This document shows positions 1 through 12,566 of a stretch of DNA of 64,000 nucleotides, piece by piece. Position numbers and translations under genes: made by a program. The notes below the pieces were generated by a model that was not told the DNA's origin, did not search any database, and saw only the letters and a program-made list of their open reading frames with translations. This stretch comes from Smittia aterrima (lineage: Eukaryota > Arthropoda > Insecta > Diptera > Chironomidae), in NCBI GenBank assembly GCA_033063855.1, contig CP093829.1:23467537-23531536 (forward strand), written 5' to 3'. Numbering within the stretch: the stretch's first letter is position 1; every line of letters starts with the position of its first letter.

Positions 1-3000
1 TACAGCAACTTTAAACCTCTTCTAGTCTTCTCTGTCGTTTTTCTTCCGTAACAAAGCTTAGCTTTGTTTGTTGAAAAAAAATCATTTCCTTCGAATGTAA
101 ATTTGTAGTTTGACGACAATAAGCTCTCAGGTGAATGAGTTTTCCGTTGTTTGCCGTTAAGGAGAAAACACTTTTCTTTGAAAAGTTTTGAAGCATAAAC
201 CGCACTCGCATTATAATACGACTTTTGTCACGTACAGACGGAATTGCAATGTTTCCAGTTTTAATGACTTTTCGCTTCGACAATTCAGTTGATTCAAATT
301 TTTTCCGATTTTTTTTTCTCGAAAAAGTTCGCTCGATTTCCGTTTTGTTCTGCAATTTCCATCTCATGAACTTTCTCTTCTGTAAATCACTTGTGCCGTC
401 AACTCTTCTGGCATCTTCTGAGAAGAGTTTTTTGTTTTGACTTCAAGAGTTGTTAGTTGCGATAGTTACGACAAAGTTGATGAAGTGTAAATAAAAGGAA
501 GAAGAACTTTTCATGAAAATCGAAACAAATTTCCTTAGAAACTCATTCTCAATAAAAGTTCTCATTAAAACTTCTTAAAGGGCAAAACTGTTATGTCTTC
601 AAATATTCTGTCGAACTTACTTTCCCGTCTGCAATATTCACAAGAGCTGATGTAAAGTTTCTCATCAGCGGACAAAATTTAAACAATAAATAATAAATGT
701 TTATCTTTCCATCGACTACGTTGTTATTGAAAAAGCTTCAAGGCTGACGAATTTGTTTGAAGTGCGAGAGTAAACTTTTTCCCTAGCCAAATTTGATTTA
801 TTTCGATTTCAATTTCTTTGTAAACACTTGTCATGTGATGCGACGATTTTCTATTTTTCCGTAAACACTGAAACTCGCGAGACCAAAAAATAACTTCGAT
901 CGTTATTGAGTGAATTCTGTCAAGAGACTAACACTCTTGCCACCAGAAAGCGGATTCGGTATTTGATTTCGCATCGAGATGTGAATTACTCGCGACTAAG
1001 AGCGCATGCTATTGGAAGAGCTTCGGCTATTCATTCATAAACTTTTCTATGATTCCATTTAAAGCTTTTTAAGGCTTTTTCCTTTTCACTAATCTTGACT
1101 TTCAACCTTTACTAATATTTAATCAGTCACTTTAATCAACTCTCATTGAAAGTTGCCTGAAGCTTTCATTTGAATTTGATGGATAGGACTTCTTTTGAAA
1201 CATAATTTTGCTGCCGGACAAGCACGTGGCACTTCTATTTCATTATTTTTCTCGTTGAGCAAAAAAGTTTTCTGCATATTAACGTGAAACTTTATGAAAA
1301 ACTTCCTTCCGATTAGTTTTTCTCTTGAACGGAAAAATATGAAAAAAATATTTTGTCAATTAAATATTTTCCGTGGAGCACCGGAAAAGTTTAAAAAAAA
1401 CATCAACAGAATAATTTGATAAATTTCTAACATATTCGACTCTAACGAAGTCTATTTGTTTGTTAATTTCATGACATTATAAATAATTTTGATGAATAGA
1501 TTAATCTATTTTCATTCTCGAAACTTTGAGAATACTCGGAGCTTCAATATTTAATATGCTTATTTGAATTTGAAAAACAGATTTACGATCCTGTTAGCTA
1601 CTGACTTTGTTTTCAGGCTACCAACATTATTTCTTTGTTTATTGACTTGAGGGATCTATTTTTGGCTTTCCGGCAAAAGCCGTCGCAAATGTCATTTTCC
1701 GGAAAAATTTCCGCCTTCTTTTACAGGATGATTGCGTGGTAAATGCGTTTACAGTAATTTGATGAGAGTTTTCGAACAAAACAAAACAAGATCTGTCCAA
1801 ACAAAGTTACAGAAATTTAATGTTCCCCAGGCGAGTTTATTTTTGATATTCATAACTCTTGACGGCTTAAGATTCTAATATACGCAGTTTCTATGATAAC
1901 AAAGTCTAAGCCAATTGAGTAGCATCGTAAAATCTGACACCTTCTCATCCATCTCGTTTATACTTGAAGACAGCTCTGACTTCATGGAATTTTCTTTTTC
2001 TTCAAATGAAAGACAACACCTGATCAAAAGTTTCTAAATTGTTCCATCAGGAAAATGTTGTCGAGATATTAAATGTTCATGAATTATTTATTCGCTTGTC
2101 TGGACCATTTCATTTTTGAGATCTCATGAACTGTCTCTTATCATCTTCAAGACATTTCCTTTCTTATACGACTTGCGTATGTTGTTGATATAATGATTGA
2201 TGATTTGTGTAATCTTGTTTTTGAGAAATTTCGAGAAGTCAAAGTCCTGTTTAGCCAAGGGAAAATAAAACGAGTTCTTATGTATAATTGTTTACTCGTA
2301 GACTCGTTAACTTTTAAACCTTTTTAAAGCTTTAAATTTTTCCGATCAAATTCCAATAAAAACGAGAGAACGTGAATTGCATGATTTTAAATTTCTAGGA
2401 AAATATGAAACGTGAGCGATGACGAGATCAAATACTTTTTGCATAAATTGTTTCTGATTTTTGTTCACTCGAGGGATTACGATGAATTTTGTAAGAATTT
2501 TCAGCAAAAGTTTTTGAAAAATTCATTCAATGAATTCGAAAAAACAAGAAAACTCTGAATAAAATATTTTCTGCTTCAGAAGTTCGGAAGTTCAGGCGTT
2601 TGTTTAACCGAGATTTATACAGAGCATTACAAATAGCTTGCAGTCACAAAAAATTACTTTCCATTTGATTTTTATTTACAAAGCATTTTTCTTAGAAGAG
2701 CTTGAAATAAATCAACAATGAGAGAATGATTCATTAACAATTCTAATGAAGTGAACTCATTCAAATAGACACAGTGCAATCCTGTTGCTTTACCTTCAAT
2801 GAAAACCATTCGACCTTCTCAGAAATAATCTCTAAAAAGATTCAGCGAATGATGTCGATACAAAATAGAAAATCTTTCATCCACGAAAGCTCCAAAAAGC
2901 TTTTCATCTGAAGCTTTCTAAGTTTTTCGCATCAATCAAGCTTTGCATTTTAGGTTCAGAGCTTGAAAATTCCGAAAGCTTAGATGCTGAGCAATTGGGC

Positions 3001-4235
3001 AACATATTCTTATTGGTGTGTTGCTAACTTTTCTTATTGGAAATTTTTCATTCAGTCAACAACATTCAAAGTTTTTGTTTTTTACAAAATAAATTTATTC
3101 GTGTAATCGATCAGAATCAGAAGCGCGTTGCTTATATCAGGGCAGCTATAGGAACTAAGTGAAACATTTTGTGGTGCAGTTTAATGTAAGACGACCTAAA
3201 TATTCTAAGAAGTGAAAACTTTTTTGTTATCTTTTCTTATCGCGTAATCAAATCCACCTTCAAATAACTTTAAATCAAGAGACAATTGACGGGTGAAAAA
3301 GAAAAATGAGCGACGGTTTTCTATTTTCACATGTTTCATGTAAATTTTAATTTTCGTCTTTGAGCGAAAAAAAAATAACAAACTCAGCGTAAACCAGATC
3401 CACATTCCATAATCGCTTCAAATCGGTTGATGAACGACAGCTTGAAAGCAAATATCTAAAGAGAGCTGAAAACTTTAACAAGGCGATGAAAAAAGAAACT
3501 CTCTGTTCAGTGTCAAGTGAATTAAAGTTTTGAGTGATGAATTAGCGCTTACGCGACCGAGAAAATGGCACAGCGAGATGGAAACGCAGCATAATTTTCC
3601 GTTTAGTTTAACAATAACAATTTTTCATTTTTCTCAAAAGCGTTGAGTGAATGCGAAAGCGAAACAATGAGACGAGGGTTTAGTCTGTCGTGGCTGGAGT
3701 GAGAAAACAAAACGCGCTTGGTGCTTACACCCACAAATATCACGTTTCATTTGAAATAAAGTTATTATGGTCTGTTCGAATAGCATGTAACCTTTCGTAG
3801 TGTTGTGTATCTAGACGACAATCAAATCAATCTATTTCGTCGTCCTTTAATTGGTTACGAGATTTGCGCACATTGTTGCAAATCGCAAATAACTTGTTGC
3901 AATGTGATATAACTTTCAAGAACTTTTATTTGATTGGGAAACTTTTCTCGTCATCGCCAGCGCACTAAACCAACTACGATTTACACTAAGCCATTAATGG
4001 GCCGTTGAGAATCGTGTGAGGAGTTATTAATTAACTGAAATTGCTGAATTTCGTCAAACATGGAAGAGTCTCAATTAAAGAAGAGAAAAAATGAAAAAAC
4101 AAATTTTCAATGCATAATCTAATAAATAATTTGATCTCTGATCTATCCAGAAACAAGTCATCGCCAATATGTTTTCGTCGCACTTTTGTCAGCCCGCAAA
4201 CCGAGTGATTAATGTTCTTTTTTTTTTGTTTATAG
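1..4235. other. AT-rich non-coding stretch upstream of the RabGAP gene
   Basis: No open frame here resembles a known protein, and the frames present are short and low in complexity. The only structured feature I see is at the right edge: a long T-run ending in TATAG at 4231-4235. It looks like a splice acceptor about 90 bp before the RabGAP start codon, so an untranslated first exon of that gene probably lies somewhere in this interval. I could not place that exon. Confidence 0.5.
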
Positions 4236-4322
4236 AATGATGAAACATCTCTAGTAAAAATCCAGAGAGTTTAAACAAATTTGTATCGCAATATCAAACC
4301 TCATTCTACAAAATTAGCCATA

Positions 4323-5487
4323 ATGTCGATGAGGTTCAAAGCAACTTCGCCATCGACGCTCTCATCGCAGTCCCTTCCTAACTCGAAGCTCTCCGATACT
4401 ATCTCGATAAGTTCCACTGTAAGTGCTTTCTCAACTGGACCAGATCGTCATGGATTCTACGGCGGCATGCAGTTCACAGATAAACCGAAAGTGCCGCTTT
4501 CAAAGGCGCAAATTCTCGCGAGGGAGAAGAAATGGCTTCACATGCTTGATCATTGGTACGAATTGACTTCTTCCTTGGATCTAAATATTTTGAATTTTAA
4601 CGAGAAAATCTCCTTTTAGGTCAGAATACATGAATAAGAATTACAAAAAGATTCGTGACAGATGCCGAAAAGGAATTCCCTCAGCAATACGCCCGAAAGC
4701 TTGGTTCTACCTCTCAGGCGGTCATAATCTTCAAGAAGCTCATCCAAGTGTATATCATGAGCTCCTTGAACAAGAAGGAGACCCACAAATTATCGAGGAG
4801 ATCAAGCGTGACCAACATCGACAATTTCCAATGCACGAGATGTTCCTCGACGAAGAGAGGCCAGGACAGAAGGAGCTCTTCAATATTCTCAAAGCGTATT
4901 CCATTCTCAACCCGAAGACGGGTTACTGTCAAGCTCAGGCGCCAATCGCTGCCTTTCTTCTTATGCATCTTCCGGCCGAACAAGCATTTTGGTCGTTCGT
5001 AAGCATTTGTGACAAATATCTTAAAGATTATTTCACTCCCGGCATGGAAATGTTACAACGTGATGCTAAATTATTCATGGCTTTACTAAAAAAGACGTCA
5101 CCGCAAGCTCACCGTCATCTCATAAAGGTTAAAGTTGAGCCTTTAATGTTCATGACCGATTGGTATCTTTGTGCAATGACTCGAACATTGAAATGGGACA
5201 CTCTTCTTAGAGTTTGGGATTGTTTTCTTTGTGAGGGCATCAAAGTTATATTCAAAGTGTCGCTCGTTATCACTGGTGCGAGTCTCAGTTCGTATAAGGT
5301 TCGAAAAAGCAATAAAGAACTTTGCGATACTCTCAGCCTTCTCAAGCAACCGAAAGAGGATTACATCGAAGAGGAATTCATCATGCATCATATCCAGCGT
5401 CTTAACATTACCGTTGAAGACTTTATCGTCGAGCATAAGCGAATTGAGATGCAGATCAGAAAGCAACAGCAACACAATTTGATGTGA
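4323..5487 (+). CDS. wkd: TBC1D10/whacked-type Rab GTPase-activating protein
   Basis: Two exons, 4323-4555 and 4620-5487, give 366 residues; the 64-bp intron has GT/AG ends and restores a His-Trp-Ser-Glu-Tyr junction. TBC-domain proteins speed GTP hydrolysis by Rab GTPases on membranes. The TBC domain spans roughly residues 95-300. Its arginine-finger motif IxxDxxR is at 139-145 (Asp142, Arg145) and the glutamine-finger motif YxQ is at 180-182, so catalytic residues are intact. The serine/threonine-rich N-terminus followed by a DRHGFYGG segment is typical of the TBC1D10 (EPI64) subfamily, whose fly member is whacked, needed for tracheal branching and membrane traffic. The ATG at 4323 is preferred over an upstream in-frame TTG at 4281, and a nearby second ATG at 4329 is an alternative. 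A poly(A) signal AATAAA lies at 5596-5601. Confidence 0.9.
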
Positions 5488-7626
5488 AAGTTAAAAACTT
5501 TAAAAGCTTTTGAGTGATTATTGTGATGCTTGTTTGTGACGTTGCGATGGCCAAAAAATGGTTTGAGATTTTTTTGATGGAAAAGTTGAAATGGAAATAA
5601 AAAAAAGTATTAACAAAGTATTAATGAGATTTTTGGTGGCGTCACTTCAAAATATTTCTAGGAATCTCCTCTTTCTTATCAAAATATTTCGATTAAACTT
5701 ATTCAGCACTTCCTATTAAAAGTTTAGATAGCATTTCGTGATTCAATTTGTGAAGCTTTTGAAAGCTTAGAAAATTAATTTGCTATTCATTATTTCTCAG
5801 ATTCGAGTTTCAGAACTTCTGTCGAAAGCTCTAAAAGTTCATTCATAAATATTCAAATTTTGTTTTTAAGATTTTTTGTAAGGTTAAAGATAAATCAAAA
5901 GGTTTTTGAACTTTCCCCTTTTCAAAAACAATGAATAAATTGATTGGTATTCTAGAAAGTTTGCTGCTCTTTCTTAGAATCGATCAAGTTTAAATGAACG
6001 GATGTCGAGTTGTGGAAATATTGACTACTCGGAGAGAAGCCAAGTCCACTTACTGAGCATTGACGAAGAATATTAAAGAGACAGCTTTTTCCTTTAGTAA
6101 AGCTTTCGCTGGAATTCAGCATGAAATGCAATCCCTAATTTGAAATTCTTTTTTCATGAATAAAATGATAAATTATTTTCCTTGAAAAATGAAACAAGAT
6201 TCTTAATACTAATTAATTCCAAGGAGAAAAGAAGATTTTTCAAATGCATCCTTGGCATTTTTAATAAATTTTTAAATATTTATAATTTGAATGTCCCGAA
6301 ACGTAAAGTTCAAATTTAATTCAATATCAAATTAATTTAGAAAACTGCGTATTACGGCAGCGGAGGTGTTTTCTCGACAGTTTGAACTCCACATCAAAGA
6401 GATTGTGATAAATGATTTCCCTCGTAACTTCGAAGAAATGTTTACTTGGTAAAAGCTTACAACTCAAGTAATTTTAAACTCTTGAAATCGTCAACATTCA
6501 ATAAGCGGAATAAAAATACCCGAAAAAGAGTTCGGAATTTTCATATACATCTTTTCAAGGAAATCGAGGTACACATTCAAGAAGATTTTGTTTAAAAATA
6601 AGGATACAAACAAACGGCGAGGTCGATAAATAAATATTTCTTAAATTTTGTTCTTTCGTTTCTATGAAAAGTTTCTTCGTTTTGTTTGCTTAAACTTCAA
6701 AGAAATATTTTTGTTTCTTATCAAAAAACATTTCTTATCCAATGTTTTGTCTCTTATTTGTTTCTGTCTGAAGAAGAAAATAGAAACCTTTTCTCAACTG
6801 ATACTGCAGCGGGAAATAATTGGAAGAACTTTGAAGGAAGATTTGTTTCGATAAAGTTTCTTCGACAAACTTAGGTATTTCTAAGAAAAGTTAATGATTT
6901 ATTTATCATATTGCTCGAGTAAGCAAATCTTGATTAATTACCGTTTCATTTGAAAAATCATCCGAAGCAACTTGAACCAATAACAAGAGGAAGCTAAAGA
7001 GTTATTTTTATTTCTAAACTCATCTAATTTTACACTAAACTCTGAATTGATTGTAGACAATTTAATTGAACGATCCAAGAAGAAATTCTCGTTTAATTTA
7101 TAATTGGAAGCTAAGGTTAGATTTCTCTTAATTCCTTTTCCATCGAAAATAAAGATTAATTTCCAAGCTACATACCAAGAACTGTTTACTGATAAAACTT
7201 TTACAAATTTATTTCACATTTTCGATTAGAATCAACCGGCACCTCCAAGCAACTTCCACGTTATGAAATGTTTACAATCACAAGAGCTTCGCAGTTCGGG
7301 TTGATGATCATACGCATGCCTTTCCCAATATAAATTTATCGAAAGTGTGCAAGCGATTCAGAGGAAAAATCTGTTTTTTTTTTCTTCATTAATTTTATTT
7401 TTATTTGTGTAAATTAGAAATCACTTAGAGTTGTTTATTGAAAAAGGAAATTTGTTTAATTAATTCTCGAGAAAATGATGTGCAAATGTTTGTTCGTGTA
7501 GGTCAGGTTTTTTTTTGGTTTGTGAAATTATTTAACGGAATTTACGTTTTCAAATAATTTTTTTTCTCGAAGTTTGTTTTGATTTTGCTTTTCCTGTTTT
7601 CATCGAAATTTAAGTTTAATAGAGAG
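5488..7626. other. Intergenic, no gene seen
   Basis: Apart from the 3' UTR and AATAAA (5596-5601) of the preceding RabGAP gene, I see only AT-rich sequence with short, low-complexity open frames and no recognisable exon, RNA gene or repeat. Confidence 0.45.
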
Positions 7627-7737
7627 ATGACTGAGGACTGGACATACTACGTTTATATATCGTTGACGGTTCTACCAGTTTACTTTGCATTCAGGTTTAT
7701 TCAATGGATGGGTTGGGAGCTATTTGTGAATAACTGA
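7627..7737 (+). CDS. Putative 36-residue single-pass membrane smORF
   Basis: An ATG at 7627 opens 36 codons ending in TGA at 7735-7737. The peptide starts with an acidic MTEDW segment. A hydrophobic, aromatic stretch follows at about residues 6-25 (several Tyr, Phe, Val, Leu and one Pro), then WMGWELFVNN. One transmembrane helix is the natural reading. The composition, with three Trp in 36 residues, is unlike the surrounding AT-rich random frames. A GTAAG donor-like site follows the stop at 7742, so the frame could sit in a spliced transcript. It overlaps the likely 3' end of the antisense tektin mRNA: the complement of 7695-7701 contains AATAAA. I do not recognise the family; it may be a chance frame. 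Confidence 0.25.
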   Translation: MTEDWTYYVYISLTVLPVYFAFRFIQWMGWELFVNN

Positions 7738-7802
7738 CTCGGTAAGAAAAATTGTGATGTGTGCGTTTCACTCTGAGATTGTGCAAAAGAAAACTTGAAA
7801 GA

Positions 7803-9858
7803 TTAGTATCCTGTCAATGCAGTTGTGCTAGGGAAATGAGTTCGAATCAGTTGAATCCTTTCACGATCAATGTTAATTGTTCGTCTCTTCAGCATAATCT
7901 CTCGTTCCAAGTTTCCTCGTTGGATCATAAGTTCTCGTTTCATCTGAAAAACAAATTGTTTAATGAATTCTAAACGTCTAAACTAATTCTTTTACTTCTT
8001 GGGATTTTCGAAGCTCCTCGTTGAGCACAGTCATTGAATCGTGCACGGATGTCACTTCACCGATCAAAGCAAATTGCGATTCATCTCGGCAGTTCTCAAC
8101 TCTTGGTCGTTGATGTCTGTTGTCTAAACGAGTATGAGCAACTTTCATAGGATAATCCATGTTTTGAATTGAAACCTGAAGCTTCTCAATTTGAATCTCA
8201 GTATCAGCAAGGCGACGTAAGCACTAATGAGCAAGAAACTTAAAATTTAATTTCTTTCCACATAAACGAAAGTTTTAGTTGCCTCACCGTTCGCAACTCA
8301 TTCTCAAGTCTTTGACGCATCTCGTCCATGCAAATGATTCTGTTGTGAAGTGTACGATCAACGCTATCAGCTTGAGTTCGCAAGTCTCGAGCAGAATTCA
8401 TTAAAATCGCGTCCAATGTACTGTACAAAACATTTTGAATTCAAATAGACCTTTTGCTTTGACGCAATAAATGTCTCACCCTCTTAGTTGGATCGAAAGT
8501 TGTCGAACACGTTCAGCTTCACGTAAATTGTCAACAGTATATTGCTCCCAATGAAGCTCAGTTGATTGACTGTTCGAATTAAAAGTTTTAATTTAAAATT
8601 TATTAACGAGATGAGATTGACTTACTCAGCAGGGAATCTTGTCGCTCCAGCTTTGAACATAATTGCTGGAGCTCGATTAGACAAATGCGTGTTCCTCGAA
8701 TCGTTTTCATGAGCATCCTTCTTATCAGACCAGTCAAACTCCATTCTTTCTTTGTTGGTTCGATTTTGTCGCAGCTGAGCTTCGATGTCAGCTAAAGTCT
8801 GGATGAGCAAAGCTCGGATTTCTGCAATCAAACTCTTTTCTCTGATGAGCTGTTCTTCTGGTTCATCGCGAATCAATTCCGGCTCTGGTCTTCGAGTTCT
8901 TGTAGCGAGACATTCTGAGACAATTGACTCGGGCATTTGCAAAACGTTCATTGCTTGCTTGAGCCTTCGCCGTTGTGATTCAAGTGTACAAATCTCATCT
9001 GTCATTGCACGAATCGCTCGTTCCAAAGAACTCTTCCAATCATCAATGTCCTTTGATCTATTTTGAAGACGTTTCGTGTTGTCCGATTGGTTGTGATCAG
9101 TTATCTCGTAAGCTTTCATTATCGAGTTCTTTGCTGAGTTTTCAACTCTAAAATTATCAAAAATTTAATAAACAAAGTCAAATGAAGTCTTCAAACTTAC
9201 ACAACACTTTTCTCAATCGCATCCGTTGCCGCTTGCAAAGTGTCATAATTTCGTTTCCGCCATTCATTTGTGCTGAACCTTGTGATTGTGTACGAGTCAA
9301 CCACGGGCCTTGTTCCTGTTAAACCAGCTAATGGACTCCAATCGACTCGACCCGTTGCGTAAGGGCCAATCAAATCCATTTGAGCTTGAGCTGACGGTAC
9401 AATAATGTGATCATCACTCTCTTGAGGTAGATAACAAGGCGGTTTATCGCATGGCAATCCAATTGGGTTCGTTTGAAGTTCATAGTCTTCAGGCAAAAGA
9501 CGTCGAATAAGCGATCCAGGATCTGGCGGTTGAAGTGATGAATCTCTCGATTCATGCAATTGACTCTGAATCTTCGGATGATACGGATTGGGCTCCCTTA
9601 CACTGTCTTCGACTTGAATCTTGCAGTCGCGAGGTCTAATTGGTTCCCTTAGCTTGAAACCACGCTCTGGCAAGCAAACATCGTCAAACTCATCCATCGC
9701 TTGTGTGACTCGAAACTAAAGAAATCAAATTGATGAGAAAGAAATGTTAAATGATGCCAACTCACCGTTTCACTTCTTCTAAAGTTCGACATGCCTCCCA
9801 ATCCTGAGCACGGCCCGCAAGGTGTGCAAGCTCTGACGTTCGAACAGTTATGAGCCAT
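7803..9858 (-). CDS. Tektin, axonemal microtubule filament protein (tektin-4-like)
   Basis: Seven exons read from the right: 9766-9858, 9201-9715, 8626-9147, 8480-8569, 8288-8420, 7984-8223 and 7803-7943. Total 577 residues, all junctions in phase with GT/AG ends. Tektins are coiled-coil proteins lining the inside of axonemal doublet microtubules in sperm flagella and sensory cilia. The family nonapeptide (consensus RPNVELCRD) appears as RPRVENCRD at residues 490-498. A DWSDK motif in the middle, the long heptad-rich helices and the C-terminal ALTGY are closest to tektin-4 in my judgement; subtype is inference. The N-terminal ~180 residues are proline-rich and cysteine-containing. This head is longer than in vertebrate tektins, which are mostly 420-490 residues. 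The last exon was added because stopping at 7978 would lose the conserved C-terminal helix. It is divergently paired with CATIP. Confidence 0.9.
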
Positions 9859-10038
9859 GAATCGATCTTATTGAAATTTATTCAAATTTTCTGGAATCGA
9901 CCAAACAAATTGTTTTTCATTGAAAAGTTGTCCCCAAGCTTTGTTCAACGAGCGTTGCCATCGATAACGCCATGACAACTCCGATTCATTTTCAAAGCTG
10001 TCAGAATTTTAAATTTTCCCAAAATTTCTTGTTTTAAA
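9859..10038. promoter_or_regulatory. Shared bidirectional promoter of tektin and CATIP, with an RFX X-box
   Basis: The two start codons are only 180 bp apart and point away from each other. At 9954-9968 the sequence GTTGCC-ATC-GATAAC fits the RFX X-box consensus RYYNYY-N(1-3)-RRNRAC at every position. A further right half-site GACAAC follows at about 9973-9978. RFX factors switch on ciliary genes in animals. Both flanking genes encode ciliary proteins, so a functional X-box is likely, though this is inference without binding data. Confidence 0.7.
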
Positions 10039-11380
10039 ATGGAAAATTCTTCAACTGAAGTCAAAATTGTTAAATTTTGTCGTAAAGAAGAAATCGTTGA
10101 AGCCCCAATTGATCAAGTCCAGAAATGTCCATCGATTGTTCTCGTTGATATTGAAAACTTTTTGGATAATGTTGATGAAGAAATTCTTTACGTCGATGGG
10201 TCGATTGATGATGGATTGGAAAGGAAGCACTTCGATGAAGAATTCGAAGATGACAACAACGATAATGACATAACTTGCTTTGAAAAATCTCCTCTTCCGC
10301 TTTCAAGTCAAATTGATCTTCCAATTCAAGATATCGATTCACTTTTATTTTGTGAAATCTTCATGATCAGTCAAGAAACGTTTGGCGGTCGACAGAGCGA
10401 CAGATTCATTCCTAACAAGGACGACATCGATGAAATGGGAAGCTGTAGCATTATGACCGAGAAAGTTGACAACGAGAACATTTTAATTTACTTCTCAATG
10501 AAGTTTCTCGAAAATAACAAACAAATGTCGCAAGAAGTCTTGTCAGTTGTTGATAAAAATCTTAAAGTTGTCCACGAGAAAAGGATTGAGAGATTCTGCG
10601 ATTGCGAACGTTTAACGGTTGCTGCCTAAAATCTTATTTCGTTTTTAAAATAATTAAATTTCTTTTTAGGAAAAATCTCTTCACATTATTTCAACGAGCG
10701 ATGGATTCCGAATGACCAAGACTGAAACGAAAGAGGAAACGACGCAGATGAGAAGCGACGTCAAATGGACACAGGAAGGCGATTTTCTCTCTTATGGCGC
10801 AAATGTTTTGATGCTTCGTCAGTTAATCAAGAAAAGATTTATCGGATGCATTCAATCGTACACGATTGACATCGAAGGAGAGATTTTCCTTTCTCAGCAA
10901 TGGTTTCATCCTCCAGAAGCAACAACTTTACTTAATCAAAAAATTCACGTTCAACGTGTTGATCGACTGACATTAGCGAGTTGTGGACAAATAATTAAAC
11001 AATCGTCTTTCTTCATCTCAGAGTCCTGCTGTCTCTTAAAAGAAATTAACTCATTCAATGATCTTACAATTCATCTGAATCCATTCACAAGCAACTTACC
11101 GCCAAGAACTTGCGTAAAAAGTCTTCACGAAAATTGGGAGAGCGACCTTCAACTCATGTCAATGTATCTGGAGTTCAAATCAAAGCGCAAGGAAGAGTTG
11201 AAGCAACAGATGGAACATCCAAGAATGAAATCCATTCTCCGTGATTACGTTCTTTGTCTCGTGAAGAGCAAACCGTCGAGCGTGATGAACTTTACTCTGA
11301 ATTTTGTGAAGAAATTGGAGCGTGATGGCATTGCCCGTCAAGTGTTCGAAACAGCGGATCGTCGCCATCAGCAGAACTAA
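10039..11380 (+). CDS. CATIP: CATIP homologue (ciliogenesis-associated TTC17-interacting protein)
   Basis: Two exons, 10039-10617 and 10670-11380, give 429 residues. The 52-bp intron has a weak donor (GTTGCT) but a good T-rich acceptor and phase 0. Vertebrate CATIP acts with TTC17 in actin polymerisation during ciliogenesis and is also needed for sperm flagella. Similarity is clearest after residue ~225, in the segment where a Trp is followed by a GANVLMLR-like stretch and then an IDIEGEIFLSQQ strand. It is also clear in the C-terminal acidic helix with NWESDLQLMSMY, and in a dimerisation/docking-like helix pair at ~376-407 (HPRMKSILRDYV, then KPSSV). That last part resembles the RIIa fold. 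The N-terminal third is poorly conserved and has an Asp/Asn-rich tract around residues 68-78. Human CATIP is about 390 residues. Two AATAAA signals lie at 11478-11498. Confidence 0.8.
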
Positions 11381-12566
11381 AAGTTGTTTTGCTGCAGAAT
11401 TTCCTTTCGTTTTAAATTGAATTCATACAAAAATTTCATTTCATATCGCTGACCATCGCACGATTCTCATTTTCCCAATAAATCGAAATTTCAATAAAAA
11501 AAATTTGCATTTTGTTCTCGATCTCGTTTTTGCGTCTTCTTCTTCTTGCAGCGAACAAAGGTTGAAACTGAAAGAATCAAATTCAGCAGTCGCAATAAGT
11601 TTTCTTTTCGTCCGAAGCATCAGGTTGCGTTGGTGGTGTCTCGTTTTTCTTGAGTGGATATCTAAGCAGTTCAGTCATTGAATAAAAAAAATTCCACGAG
11701 TCTCATGAATAAATATCTTGAAAGAAATTAGACATTTTGTAAACTTTTTGTTACAGAAAAAGCTTTTTGGCTCAACTATCTTTAACAAAGTCCACATTTA
11801 CAGAACAATCTTTTCATTGCCCTGATTTTCCGACTTACTTTAAATCAACTTCCAACCTTTGAACCAATTTCCAATGATGACTATTCTCTTATCACTTCAG
11901 CTTCCATTAGACATGCGCATCGCAAATGCAAACGAAGAATCCTTCACACAGATTCCCTATGAGCGGAAGGGTAAAGTGTGGGAGTGTTCAATGCTTCGGA
12001 GGGGAAATCGTCGACTGTTGGCCGTTGAAATAAATTTAATTGGAGCACAATTTGACTACAACCAACCGCTCCCCCACTCGAAGGCCATTTTAACTCCACT
12101 TCATGTGCATGTGAGCGTGAAATTACATTTACGAAATAAAAATCCTCTGAAAATCCGATCTGCCGCGAGCGAATGGAAAGTCTCAAGTCATTTGACGGCA
12201 AGTCGCGGTAGCAAGCAGTTCATTTTCTCTTTTCGTGCTCTCTAATCAAATGGACTAAAAGTAATAAAAAAAAATATAATTTCAAGGATTTTCTCTTGAA
12301 GTGGCAATGTCCTGAATTGTAATTAATGTGAAAAATATTCAAAAGAAAAATAATAATTGTGACGAAGAGGAGCTAAGAGGATTAAAGACTAAAAGACGAG
12401 ATAAATAAATTGTGAAACCTTTGAGTGAATTAGGAAGGAAAACTGTTCCGATAGTTCGCAAACCGGAAAATATTGCAAAGTTCTTAGTTTTCGTGACTGT
12501 TTATGTTTTGCTTCTGAACAATTTTGTGTGGAAAACAGTCGAAAATATTGCACAACAAACGAAACA
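11381..12566. other. CATIP 3' UTR and upstream region of traffic jam
   Basis: The first ~120 bp are CATIP 3' UTR with two AATAAA signals (11478-11483, 11493-11498). The rest should be 5' flank or 5' UTR of traffic jam. A 128-codon frame at 11859-12245 has no recognisable similarity, and I do not call it coding. No TATA box or other defined core element was convincing. Confidence 0.4.

Noticed and set aside
11..367. 118-codon minus-strand frame at the window start
   Set aside because: Lys/Arg/Ser/Phe-rich composition typical of AT-rich random sequence; no similarity and no splice context.
4281..4322. Upstream in-frame TTG start for the RabGAP
   Set aside because: An ATG in better context at 4323 begins the protein; the 14 extra residues are not conserved.
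7978..7980. TAG as the tektin stop codon
   Set aside because: Stopping here loses the conserved C-terminal helix. A donor just before it and a TTTTTCAG acceptor lead in phase into a 47-codon exon matching the tektin C-terminus.
11859..12245. 128-codon frame upstream of traffic jam
   Set aside because: No recognisable domain. It lies where the tj 5' UTR or promoter is expected, and a possible acceptor at ~11900 fits an untranslated exon as well.
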